Source: Burkholderiales bacterium
GTDB taxonomy: Bacteria > Pseudomonadota > Gammaproteobacteria > Burkholderiales > Burkholderiaceae_D
DNA: 5,620 nucleotides
Assembly (NCBI GenBank): GCA_016197345.1
Contig: JACPVY010000297.1
Span: 1 to 5,620, forward strand
Direction: 5' to 3'
Made by a program: the position numbers and the translations under genes. The notes beneath the pieces were generated by a model that saw nothing but the letters and a program-made list of their open reading frames with translations, was not told the origin of the DNA and made no database searches. Shown in pieces: positions 1 to 5,173 of this stretch (its first letter is position 1; every line of letters begins with the position of its first letter).

Positions 1-1
1 A

Positions 2-1438
2 CCTGTGATGTTGCGCTATGGCTACGACAAAAAACTCGCCTCCGGCGTGATCGCTGCTTCAGGCACGCTGGCGCAAATCATTCCGCCTTCATTGGTCTTG
101 ATTGTGATGGCCGATCAATTAGGTCGCTCGGTTGGGGACATGTATAAAGCGGCGTTTTTGCCAGGCTTGTTGCTAACAGCCTTGTATGCTGGCTATGTCT
201 TTTCAGTGTCGATTTTCAAGCCGCATCATGTGCCTGCACTGCCGCTAGAAGCGCGCAATTTGCGCGAACCAAATGGCGATAGCGGCGCGAAATCTCTGCT
301 CTTTTTGACGATTGCCGCAGTTGGCGCGGCATATAGCTTTGCACAATGGTATATCGGCAAACACCCTGACATTGCAACCGACGAACTCATCGTCTATTCC
401 ACTGGTGTCGCTATCGGTGGTGCATTTGTGCTGGCTGTCATCAATCGCTATGCGAAATTGGGCTTACTCTCGCGCATGGCGGAAAAAGTCGTATTCGTGT
501 TGATCCCGCCATTAGCCTTGATCTTTTTGGTGCTCGGTACGATTTTCATCGGCATTGCAACGCCAACCGAAGGTGGTGGCATGGGTGCGGCTGGTGCCAT
601 CATCCTCGCCTTGATCAATCGCCGTTTGTCTTGGTCCTTGCTGACGCAAGCAATGCAATCGACCACCCGTCTTTCAGCGTTTGTGATGTTCATCTTGATC
701 GGCTCGACGATCTTTGCCGTGGTATTCCGTTATATCAACGGCGACTTGTGGGTTGAGCATTTATTGACTTGCCTGCCCGGCGGCAAAATCGGCTTTTTGA
801 TTGTCGTCAATATTCTCTTTTTCGCGCTGGCATTTTTCCTCGATTTTTTTGAACTCGCCTTCATCTTGGTGCCGTTAGTTGGGCCAGTGGCGGATAAATT
901 AGGGATAGATTTGATTTGGTTTGGCGTCTTGCTAGGCGTGAATATGCAAACCTCTTTCATGCATCCGCCATTTGGTTTCGCCCTGTTTTACCTGCGCTCA
1001 GTTGCGCCGAAAGAAGTCAAAACCTCGGATATTTATTGGGGCGCGATTCCCTTTGTGCTGGTGCAGGTGTTGATGGTGGGCTTAATCATCGGCTTCCCGA
1101 ATCTGGTGTCGATTGGTAAAAAAGTCGATATGAAAGAGCAAATCGATTTGAAAATCGACACGCCTAGCAGCGAAAAAACGCCCGTCAAGAGTAAGCCTGC
1201 GGAAACGACAAAAGAGCCAGAGTTTAATTTTTCGGGCGATGCAGGGAGTGACAAAGCAAGTAGCTCGGCCAGTAGTTCAGCTAGTTCTTCCGCTAGCGCG
1301 GCGAGTAGCTCAGCGCCTGCTAGCGCGGCTGCAAGTGGTTCTGCGAGCAGTGCTAGCAGTTCCGCCAGCAGTAGCGCCGCTAGCAGCAAGGCCAGTAGTA
1401 AGGACGATAACCCGTTTGGGGATTTGAATTTCAAATAA
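2..1438 (+). CDS. TRAP transporter large permease subunit (DctM/TakM type), 5'-truncated
   Basis: This is the membrane subunit that carries substrate through the inner membrane in a TRAP transporter, driven by an ion gradient. The gene enters from the left edge: the frame is open from base 2, and the GTG at 5 and ATG at 8 lie inside conserved sequence, so neither is the true start. Numbering residues from the codon at 5, family signatures are GTLAQIIPPS (20-29), ATPTEGG (185-191), the hydrophobic FFLDFFELAFILVP (277-290) and NMQTSFMHPPFGFALFYLR (313-331). Many hydrophobic segments separate them. An insert at about 95-150 with two probable extra helices is, as I recall, typical of the longer TakM-like permeases. 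After about residue 370 the protein leaves the membrane with a charged linker, then a 48-residue Ser/Ala tract (418-465), and ends DDNPFGDLNFK. The small subunit (DctQ) is presumably upstream, outside the window. The family call is firm; the substrate is inferred from the convergent takP-like gene. Confidence 0.93.
   Translation, partial: PVMLRYGYDKKLASGVIAASGTLAQIIPPSLVLIVMADQLGRSVGDMYKAAFLPGLLLTALYAGYVFSVSIFKPHHVPALPLEARNLREPNGDSGAKSLLFLTIAAVGAAYSFAQWYIGKHPDIATDELIVYSTGVAIGGAFVLAVINRYAKLGLLSRMAEKVVFVLIPPLALIFLVLGTIFIGIATPTEGGGMGAAGAIILALINRRLSWSLLTQAMQSTTRLSAFVMFILIGSTIFAVVFRYINGDLWVEHLLTCLPGGKIGFLIVVNILFFALAFFLDFFELAFILVPLVGPVADKLGIDLIWFGVLLGVNMQTSFMHPPFGFALFYLRSVAPKEVKTSDIYWGAIPFVLVQVLMVGLIIGFPNLVSIGKKVDMKEQIDLKIDTPSSEKTPVKSKPAETTKEPEFNFSGDAGSDKASSSASSSASSSASAASSSAPASAAASGSASSASSSASSSAASSKASSKDDNPFGDLNFK
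1256..1399 (+). repeat. Ser/Ala low-complexity tract encoding the permease C-terminal tail
   Basis: 48 consecutive codons encode only Ser and Ala, apart from one Pro, one Gly and one Lys. Ser appears in runs of two or three separated by Ala. The DNA is not a clean microsatellite: Ser uses AGC, AGT and four TCN codons (about three quarters AGY) and Ala codons are mixed. The protein pattern is therefore repeated more strictly than the DNA. Several copies contain GCTAGC. The tract follows an acidic/charged linker and precedes an acidic-aromatic end. It is probably disordered. No function can be assigned from the sequence. Confidence 0.85.
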
Positions 1439-1446
1439 ATGGAGTG

Positions 1447-1464
1447 CGGGCTGCATGCAGCCCG
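1447..1464. repeat. Perfect 18-nt palindrome just after the permease stop codon
   Basis: CGGGCTGCATGCAGCCCG equals its own reverse complement. It starts 9 bases after the TAA of the permease gene. As RNA it can fold into a GC-rich hairpin with a 4-base CATG loop, followed on the + strand by GTCAAAAAA. It lacks a T-run, so it is not a textbook terminator. It could stabilise the 3' end of the permease mRNA, or be a protein-binding site. Its right arm GCAGCCC can also pair with GGGCTGC at 1500-1506, inside the neighbouring terminator. Confidence 0.7.
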
Positions 1465-1476
1465 TCAAAAAACGAT

Positions 1477-1515
1477 AAAAAAACCGCAGCGCCATTTCTG
1501 GGCTGCGGTTTTTTT
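1477..1515. terminator. Bidirectional Rho-independent terminator shared by the permease and takP-like genes
   Basis: Seven A plus CCGCAGC (1477-1490) are the exact reverse complement of GCTGCGG plus seven T (1502-1515), with an 11-base loop between. Read on either strand this gives a GC-rich stem followed by a T-run. It lies between two convergent genes, 38 bases after the permease stop and 23 bases from the stop of the gene on the other strand, exactly where a terminator serving both would be expected. Confidence 0.92.
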
Positions 1516-1538
1516 ATTGATGCTTAAAGGCTAGCGAA

Positions 1539-2624
1539 TTACTTATTGCCAGACTTGATCAAATACTCTGCCATTGGATGCTCAACCACGCGCGCCCATT
1601 GGTTTTGGTTTTGGCGGAAGGCTTTCCAAGGTTCATAAACTTTTTTGAACTTAGCATTTTTTGCCGCTTCTTCATCCATCACTTCATGCGCGGCTTTGTA
1701 GCAGTCGTCCATGATTTCTGGCGAGAATTGGCGCAGTTTGACGCCGTTTTTCAACAAACGCGCTAGTGCTGCTGGGTTGCGCGCGTCGTATTCGGCTTGC
1801 ATGATCACATGCGATTCTGCTGCCGCCGCTTCGATTGCCGCTTGGTATTCCTTCGGCAATTCATCCCATTTCTTTTGACCGATCAAGAACGACAATTGCG
1901 CGCTTGGTTCCCACCAACCTGGCGAATAATAAAATGGGGCAACTTTGTAGAAACCCAATTTTTCATCGTCGTATGGGCCAACCCATTCCGCCGCATCAAT
2001 CGTGCCTTTTTCTAGCGCTGGGTAAATGTCGCCACCCGCGATTTGTTGTGGCACCAGACCTAGCTTTTGCATCACGCGACCAGCGAAACCACCGATACGC
2101 ATTTTCAAGCCTTTTAGGTCTTCAACCGTTTTCACTTCTTTGCGGAACCAGCCACCCATTTGCGCGCCAGTGTTGCCACCAAGGAAGTTGACAACACCAT
2201 AGCCTTTGTAGAATTCACGCATCAATTCACGGCCACCACCTTGATCGATCCACGCGGTTTGTTGGCGTGAAGTGAGGCCAAATGGTACGGCGCAATCAAA
2301 TGCGAAGGTAGGGTCTTTGCCGAAAAAATAATAAGGCGCGGTATGGCAGATTTCCACGGTACCTGCTTGTACCGCATCCAATACTTGGAATGCAGGCACA
2401 ATCTCGCCACCTGCAAAGACGCGAATTTCAAATTTGCCGCCCGTCAATTGCGAAACACGCTTGGAAAAATTTTCTGCTGCGCCGTAAATGGTATCGAGCG
2501 ATTTGGGGAAGCTTGACGCTAAGCGCCATTTGATGCTGGGCAGGTCGGCTGCAAGCGCAGGGACAGCCAAGGTGCTGGCCGCGCCTGCAACGGCGGCCTG
2601 GGTAATAAAGGAACGGCGTTCCAT
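1539..2624 (-). CDS. takP: TRAP transporter periplasmic substrate-binding protein, TakP-like (2-oxoacid binding)
   Basis: This 361-residue protein should capture 2-oxo acids such as pyruvate, with sodium, in the periplasm and deliver them to the TRAP membrane subunits. It closely resembles Rhodobacter TakP as I remember it. The start is the ATG at 2624: AGGAG lies 5 bases upstream and MERRSFIT begins a twin-arginine (Tat) signal (RRSFI at 3-7), a hydrophobic stretch, and a probable cleavage near ALA-A (25/26). A GTG at 2648 in the same frame would add eight residues but has no comparable ribosome-binding site. Residues matching the TakP ligand and sodium site appear present: Gln155 (GAQMGG), Arg176 (LKMRIGG) and Glu213-Trp214 (DAAEWVGPYDD). 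The motif GGDIYPALEKGTIDA (197-211) is typical of this subgroup. The gene faces the permease gene tail to tail, so it is transcribed separately. The symbol is by similarity; the exact ligand is inferred. Confidence 0.93.
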   Translation of the reverse strand: MERRSFITQAAVAGAASTLAVPALAADLPSIKWRLASSFPKSLDTIYGAAENFSKRVSQLTGGKFEIRVFAGGEIVPAFQVLDAVQAGTVEICHTAPYYFFGKDPTFAFDCAVPFGLTSRQQTAWIDQGGGRELMREFYKGYGVVNFLGGNTGAQMGGWFRKEVKTVEDLKGLKMRIGGFAGRVMQKLGLVPQQIAGGDIYPALEKGTIDAAEWVGPYDDEKLGFYKVAPFYYSPGWWEPSAQLSFLIGQKKWDELPKEYQAAIEAAAAESHVIMQAEYDARNPAALARLLKNGVKLRQFSPEIMDDCYKAAHEVMDEEAAKNAKFKKVYEPWKAFRQNQNQWARVVEHPMAEYLIKSGNK

Positions 2625-2629
2625 AATGT

Positions 2630-2634
2630 CTCCT
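2630..2634 (-). promoter_or_regulatory. Shine-Dalgarno site that sets the takP start
   Basis: AGGAG on the minus strand stands 5 bases before the ATG at 2624. It lies downstream of the alternative GTG at 2648, so it supports the shorter protein beginning with the Tat motif. Confidence 0.85.
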
Positions 2635-2660
2635 AATGAATTAAGCACGCTAATAAATCG

Positions 2661-2693
2661 GGTAGCGCCCCCAACCTGCTAGTGAGCACTACC
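2661..2693 (-). promoter_or_regulatory. Imperfect inverted repeat (stem-loop) in the takP leader
   Basis: In the minus-strand transcript GGTAGUGC (2693-2686) can pair with GCGCUACC (2668-2661). All eight positions pair, one as a G-U wobble, around a 17-base loop. A smaller DNA inverted repeat, TAGTG-AG-CACTA (2680-2691), overlaps one arm. Both sit between the proposed transcription start and the ribosome-binding site. They could be an operator or an mRNA structure. No known riboswitch is recognisable and the function is open. Confidence 0.4.
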
Positions 2694-2714
2694 TCATTGC
2701 AAAGACCGCACAAG

Positions 2715-2743
2715 ATTGTAGGCGGCGCAAGCTATCGCCGCAA
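2715..2743 (-). promoter_or_regulatory. Candidate sigma-70 promoter for the takP-like gene
   Basis: On the minus strand TTGCGG (2743-2738) and TACAAT (2720-2715) are separated by exactly 17 bases. The -10 box matches the consensus at five of six positions and the -35 at three of six. Transcription would start near 2708, giving a leader of about 84 bases. The spacer region holds a 6-bp perfect inverted repeat, GCGGCG (2722-2727) and CGCCGC (2736-2741), whose second arm overlaps the -35 box. A regulator binding there would block polymerase. Confidence 0.5.
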
Positions 2744-2770
2744 TCATTATTTCATTCTTCACCATGGATA

Positions 2771-2795
2771 GAAAAATGCATCGCCTAAGCGTTGC
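2771..2795 (-). terminator. Probable Rho-independent terminator after pmbA
   Basis: On the minus strand GCAACGC-TTAG-GCGATGC forms a 7-bp stem with one mismatch and a 4-base loop (2795-2778), followed by ATTTTTC. It starts immediately after the pmbA stop codon. The stem is short, so termination may be partial, but with the separate takP promoter it suggests pmbA and takP are separate units. Confidence 0.55.
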
Positions 2796-3533
2796 TTAAT
2801 TTCCCGCTATCACCATGTTTTCCAGCAAGATCGAGCCAGTTTGCTTGGTGCCACGGATCAGCACATCATTCCCGACCGCAACGATTTGGCGCAGCATATC
2901 TTTCATATTGCCGGCAATCGTGATTTCTTCGACCGGATATTGAATCACGCCATTTTCAACCCAAAACCCGGCTGCGCCGCGCGAATAATCGCCCGTTACA
3001 TAATTGGTGCCGGAGCCCATGAGTTCGGTCACCAACAAACCCGTCCCCATTTTTTTCAACATGCCCTTGAATGTGTCACTTTTCTTAGTCAAGTTGGAAG
3101 TCAAGCTGAGGTTATGCGAGCCGCCAGAATTACCGGTGGTCTTCATGCCGAGTTTGCGCGCCGAATAGCTGGTGAGAAAATAGCCTTGCACCACGCCATC
3201 TTTCACTACCGAGCGCGCTTGCGTCTTCACGCCTTCTTCATCAAACGGGGCCGAACCCATCGCACCTAAAATATGCGGATCTTCATCGATTTGAATGTGC
3301 TCAGGCAAGACTTGGGTACCAAGTGAATCGAGCAAGAAACTGGATTTGCGATAGAGTGAGCTACCCGATACCGCTTGCACAAAGGCACCGAGCAAGCCTA
3401 TCGCTAACGGTGCTTCAAACAACACCGGGCACTGCCGGGTATCAAGTTTGCGCGAATGCAAACGCGCTAGCGCCCGTTCCGCCGCATAGCGCCCGAGTTT
3501 TTCGGGGTTCGCTAAATCTTTCGGGTTGCGCAT
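2796..3533 (-). CDS. C-terminal fragment of PmbA/TldE (245 aa)
   Basis: This open stretch carries the intact C-terminal domain of PmbA. Recognisable segments are RKLDTRQCPVLFEAPLAIGL, SSLYRKSSFLLDSLG, SAPFDEEGVKTQARSVVKDG, LTSYSARKLGMKTTGNSGGS, LVTELMGSGTNYVTGDYSRG and PVEEITIAGNMKDM, ending at the usual C-terminus. As expected for PmbA, and unlike TldD, no HExxxH metal motif is seen. The ATG at 3533 has GAGGA seven bases upstream, so translation of this fragment alone is possible. In complete homologues this Met, where present, is internal. It may be a remnant and not a functional gene. Confidence 0.6.
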   Translation of the reverse strand: MRNPKDLANPEKLGRYAAERALARLHSRKLDTRQCPVLFEAPLAIGLLGAFVQAVSGSSLYRKSSFLLDSLGTQVLPEHIQIDEDPHILGAMGSAPFDEEGVKTQARSVVKDGVVQGYFLTSYSARKLGMKTTGNSGGSHNLSLTSNLTKKSDTFKGMLKKMGTGLLVTELMGSGTNYVTGDYSRGAAGFWVENGVIQYPVEEITIAGNMKDMLRQIVAVGNDVLIRGTKQTGSILLENMVIAGN

Positions 3534-3560
3534 CGAGAAGTCCTCATTTCGAGTCGCCAG

Positions 3561-3800
3561 TTAATCTGAGGTGCTAGCATTACCGCGTCGTTGCCCGATA
3601 TAAACAGTGATGCTGATGCCCTTGTCGCGATTGGTTTCTATCGTATCCGTCTTACCACGCCGAACCGAGACCGATAACCCACTACCTTCGCTGACATCAA
3701 CCGATGCATGACTGCAACCTTTTTGTTGCGCATATTGCAACATATCTCGTGCCAATTGCTGTAGTTGCGCTTGGCTGTGGGTAAATACGGAGTCATTCAT
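3561..3800 (-). CDS. N-terminal fragment of PmbA/TldE (79 aa)
   Basis: MNDSVFTHSQAQLQQLARDM begins as in betaproteobacterial PmbA, and DVSEGSGLSVSVRRGKTDTI followed by NRDKGISITVYIGQRRG is the conserved first domain. The frame then hits TAA straight after ASTSD, where intact homologues continue. The start at 3800 is supported by its alignment with the family, though only a weak purine-rich stretch (GAAGAAAA) precedes it. On its own the fragment lacks the part that forms most of the TldD/TldE fold and is unlikely to be active. Confidence 0.6.
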   Translation of the reverse strand: MNDSVFTHSQAQLQQLARDMLQYAQQKGCSHASVDVSEGSGLSVSVRRGKTDTIETNRDKGISITVYIGQRRGNASTSD

Positions 3801-3812
3801 CTGAGGTTTTCT

Positions 3813-3842
3813 TCGTCAAGAGTTGCGTAAAACAGTTATGAT
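3813..3842 (+). promoter_or_regulatory. Weak candidate promoter for yjgA
   Basis: TCGTCA (3813-3818) and TATGAT (3837-3842) are 18 bases apart in the 85-base gap between divergent pmbA and yjgA. The -10 matches consensus at five of six positions and the -35 at four of six. The predicted transcript would begin near 3849, consistent with translation from the ATG at 3886. The evidence is only consensus resemblance and position. Confidence 0.35.
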
Positions 3843-3885
3843 AGCAGTCGTTTATAGAATGGCCTACGCCAAATACATTTTCACC

Positions 3886-4530
3886 ATGCCAAATCCAAAT
3901 CGTGGCTCCTGCGGCTACCAATCCAATGAATTCGAGCCGGAATACGACCGCCCATCCAAGTCGCAATTAAAGCGTGAAATGACCGCTTTACAAAAATTGG
4001 GCGCTGAACTGATCGCGCAGCCGCGCGACCGCGTCAAAAAAGTGCCGATGCCGGAAGATGTGCTCGACGCTATTTTGATGTGCCAAACCATCAAAGACCA
4101 TGAAGGTCGGCGCCGCCAATTGCAATTCGTCGGCAAAAAAATGCGCACGCTAGAGCCTGCCGAAGTCGAATTGATCCAAAAAACCATCGATAGCTGGAAA
4201 GGTAGTTCCAAAGCGGAAACAGCGGCGATGCATTTGTTGGAACGCAAACGCGAAAAACTATTAACCGACGACAATGCCCTCACCGCCCTGCTCGCCGAGC
4301 ACCACGAATTAGATGCACAGCATTTGCGCACCCTGATTCGCAATGCGCGCAAAGAGCAAGCGGAAAACAAACCGCCAAAAGCATATCGCGAACTGTTTCA
4401 AATTTTGAAGCAATTGCAAAAACCTAGCGCCGACGCCCATGCGCAAGAAGATGGCGACGAGCTAGATCATGAATATGACGCTGAATTTGATGAACACGAC
4501 GACGATGAGCACGATGGCATTCAACGTTGA
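3886..4530 (+). CDS. yjgA: Ribosome biogenesis factor YjgA/DarP (DUF615)
   Basis: YjgA (DarP) associates with late 50S ribosomal precursors and aids assembly around the peptidyl-transferase centre. The 214-residue product begins MPNPNRGS, as in betaproteobacterial homologues. It then shows DRPSKSQLKREMTALQKLG (about 22-40), VKKVPMPEDVLDAI, the nearly invariant IKDHEGRRRQLQFVGKKMR, and LRTLIRNARKEQAENKPPKA near the end, all hallmarks of DUF615. It is mostly helical and basic, except for an acidic His-containing tail of about 25 residues. The start at 3886 is chosen by family alignment; no Shine-Dalgarno precedes it, nor the in-frame ATGs at 3859 and 3838 or the TTG at 3823. It is divergent from pmbA and its last bases overlap the start of mog, suggesting an operon. 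Confidence 0.93.
   Translation: MPNPNRGSCGYQSNEFEPEYDRPSKSQLKREMTALQKLGAELIAQPRDRVKKVPMPEDVLDAILMCQTIKDHEGRRRQLQFVGKKMRTLEPAEVELIQKTIDSWKGSSKAETAAMHLLERKREKLLTDDNALTALLAEHHELDAQHLRTLIRNARKEQAENKPPKAYRELFQILKQLQKPSADAHAQEDGDELDHEYDAEFDEHDDDEHDGIQR
4489..4515 (+). repeat. Imperfect 12-base direct repeat at the yjgA/mog overlap
   Basis: GATGAACACGAC (4489-4500) and GATGAGCACGAT (4504-4515) match at 10 of 12 bases with three bases between. In the yjgA frame both encode Asp-Glu-His-Asp. In the mog frame the repeats supply ATGs at 4490, 4505 and 4514. The repeat therefore lengthens one protein and multiplies possible starts of the next. Confidence 0.6.
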
Positions 4531-5158
4531 GCAAGAGCGCGCGCTACGAATTGGCCTTGTGTCGATATCGGATCGCGCAGCGAGCGGCGTCTATCAAGAT
4601 CAAGGGCTACCAGCGCTAGAAGCGTGGCTACAACAAGCCATTAGCAGCCCGATAGCCTTGCATCAACGCTTAATCGCTGACGAACGCGCGCACATCGAAG
4701 CCTGTTTGATCGAATTAGTCGATCAACTGCAATGCGATCTGGTGCTGACCACTGGCGGCACTGGCCCAGCACGGCGCGACGTCACGCCCGAGGCCACGCT
4801 AGCAGTAGCGACGCGTGAAATGCCCGGTTTTGGTGAGCAAATGCGGCAAATCAGCCTCGCCTTTGTGCCAACGGCGATTTTGTCGCGCCAAGTCGGCGTA
4901 CTGCGCGAAACAGCCAATCACGCTGCCTTAATTCTGAATTTGCCGGGTCAACCGAAAGCGATACGCGAAACGCTAGAAGGCTTGAAAAATCCAGATGGCA
5001 CGCAAAAAGTACCCGGCATCTTCGCAGCCGTACCGTATTGCATAGACTTAATCGGCGGCCCGTATTGCGAAACCCGGCCTGAAGTGTGCGCCGCCTTCCG
5101 TCCCAAATCAGCGCTTCGTCCGCAGCAACAGGCACAACAAGCCCAACAACAGCAATAG
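4505..5158 (+). CDS. mog: Molybdopterin adenylyltransferase MogA
   Basis: MogA adenylylates molybdopterin before molybdenum insertion, a cytoplasmic step of molybdenum cofactor synthesis. From the ATG at 4505 the product has 217 residues, against about 195 in E. coli. Visible motifs are IGLVSISDRAASGVYQDQG (16-34), LVLTTGGTGPARRDVTPEAT (79-98), EMPGFGEQMRQISLAFVPTA (105-124), SRQVGV (127-132) and NLPGQPKAIRETLEG (145-159). Asp59 and Asp92 correspond to the two functionally important aspartates I recall at 49 and 82 of the E. coli enzyme. The extra length is mainly a Gln/Ala tail (about 205-217). The start is uncertain: in-frame ATGs lie at 4469, 4475, 4490, 4505 and 4514, none with a strong ribosome-binding site; the conserved part begins after 4540. 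All overlap yjgA, so translation is probably coupled to it. Confidence 0.94.
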   Translation: MSTMAFNVEQERALRIGLVSISDRAASGVYQDQGLPALEAWLQQAISSPIALHQRLIADERAHIEACLIELVDQLQCDLVLTTGGTGPARRDVTPEATLAVATREMPGFGEQMRQISLAFVPTAILSRQVGVLRETANHAALILNLPGQPKAIRETLEGLKNPDGTQKVPGIFAAVPYCIDLIGGPYCETRPEVCAAFRPKSALRPQQQAQQAQQQQ

Positions 5159-5173
5159 TTTCTAGGTATCCCC

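Larger units (their letters stand above)
2796..3800 (-). pseudogene. pmbA: pmbA (tldE), TldD partner subunit: central domain deleted and in-frame TAA
   Basis: PmbA/TldE is the non-metal-binding partner of TldD; together they form a cytoplasmic protease that trims leader peptides (microcin B17) and degrades small proteins such as CcdA. Family members are about 450 residues. Here one frame spans 335 codons, including a TAA at 3563-3561 after codon 79 and nine further codons before the ATG at 3533. The upstream piece matches the N-terminal domain up to RRGNASTSD. The downstream piece matches the C-terminal part from RNPKDLANPEKLGRYAAERA to the normal end. About 110-130 residues between them, roughly the central domain, are absent. 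Both flanks remain well conserved and in frame, so the loss looks recent, or the sequence has an assembly error. Unless the pieces work separately, PmbA is inactive. The identity is firm; the broken state follows from the sequence as given. Confidence 0.85.

Noticed and set aside
1256..1399. Ser/Ala tract as a tandem-repeat array or CRISPR-like element
   Set aside because: There is no fixed DNA repeat unit or spacer pattern; the regularity is at the amino-acid level with mixed codons in one open frame.
1033..1434. 133-codon minus-strand reading frame rich in Leu, Ala and Glu
   Set aside because: It is the antisense of the Ser/Ala tract and the preceding permease sequence; its composition follows from reading Ser/Ala codons backwards, and the + strand shows clear family motifs.
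1835..2191. 118-codon + strand reading frame opposite the takP-like gene
   Set aside because: Antisense to a conserved binding-protein sequence, with no ribosome-binding site or recognisable motif.
2625..2648. GTG start at 2648 for the takP-like protein, adding eight residues
   Set aside because: AGGAG is placed for the ATG at 2624, and the shorter protein starts with the Tat motif as in related proteins.
2841..3269. 142-codon + strand reading frame opposite pmbA
   Set aside because: It lies wholly antisense to a strongly conserved PmbA domain and resembles no family I know.
3561..3563. Stop-codon readthrough or recoding at the pmbA TAA
   Set aside because: TAA is the least leaky stop, no known recoding signal follows, and readthrough would still give a protein lacking the central domain.
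3915..4370. 151-codon minus-strand reading frame opposite yjgA
   Set aside because: Shadow of the conserved DUF615 coding sequence; rich in Ser and Cys as expected from reversed codons.
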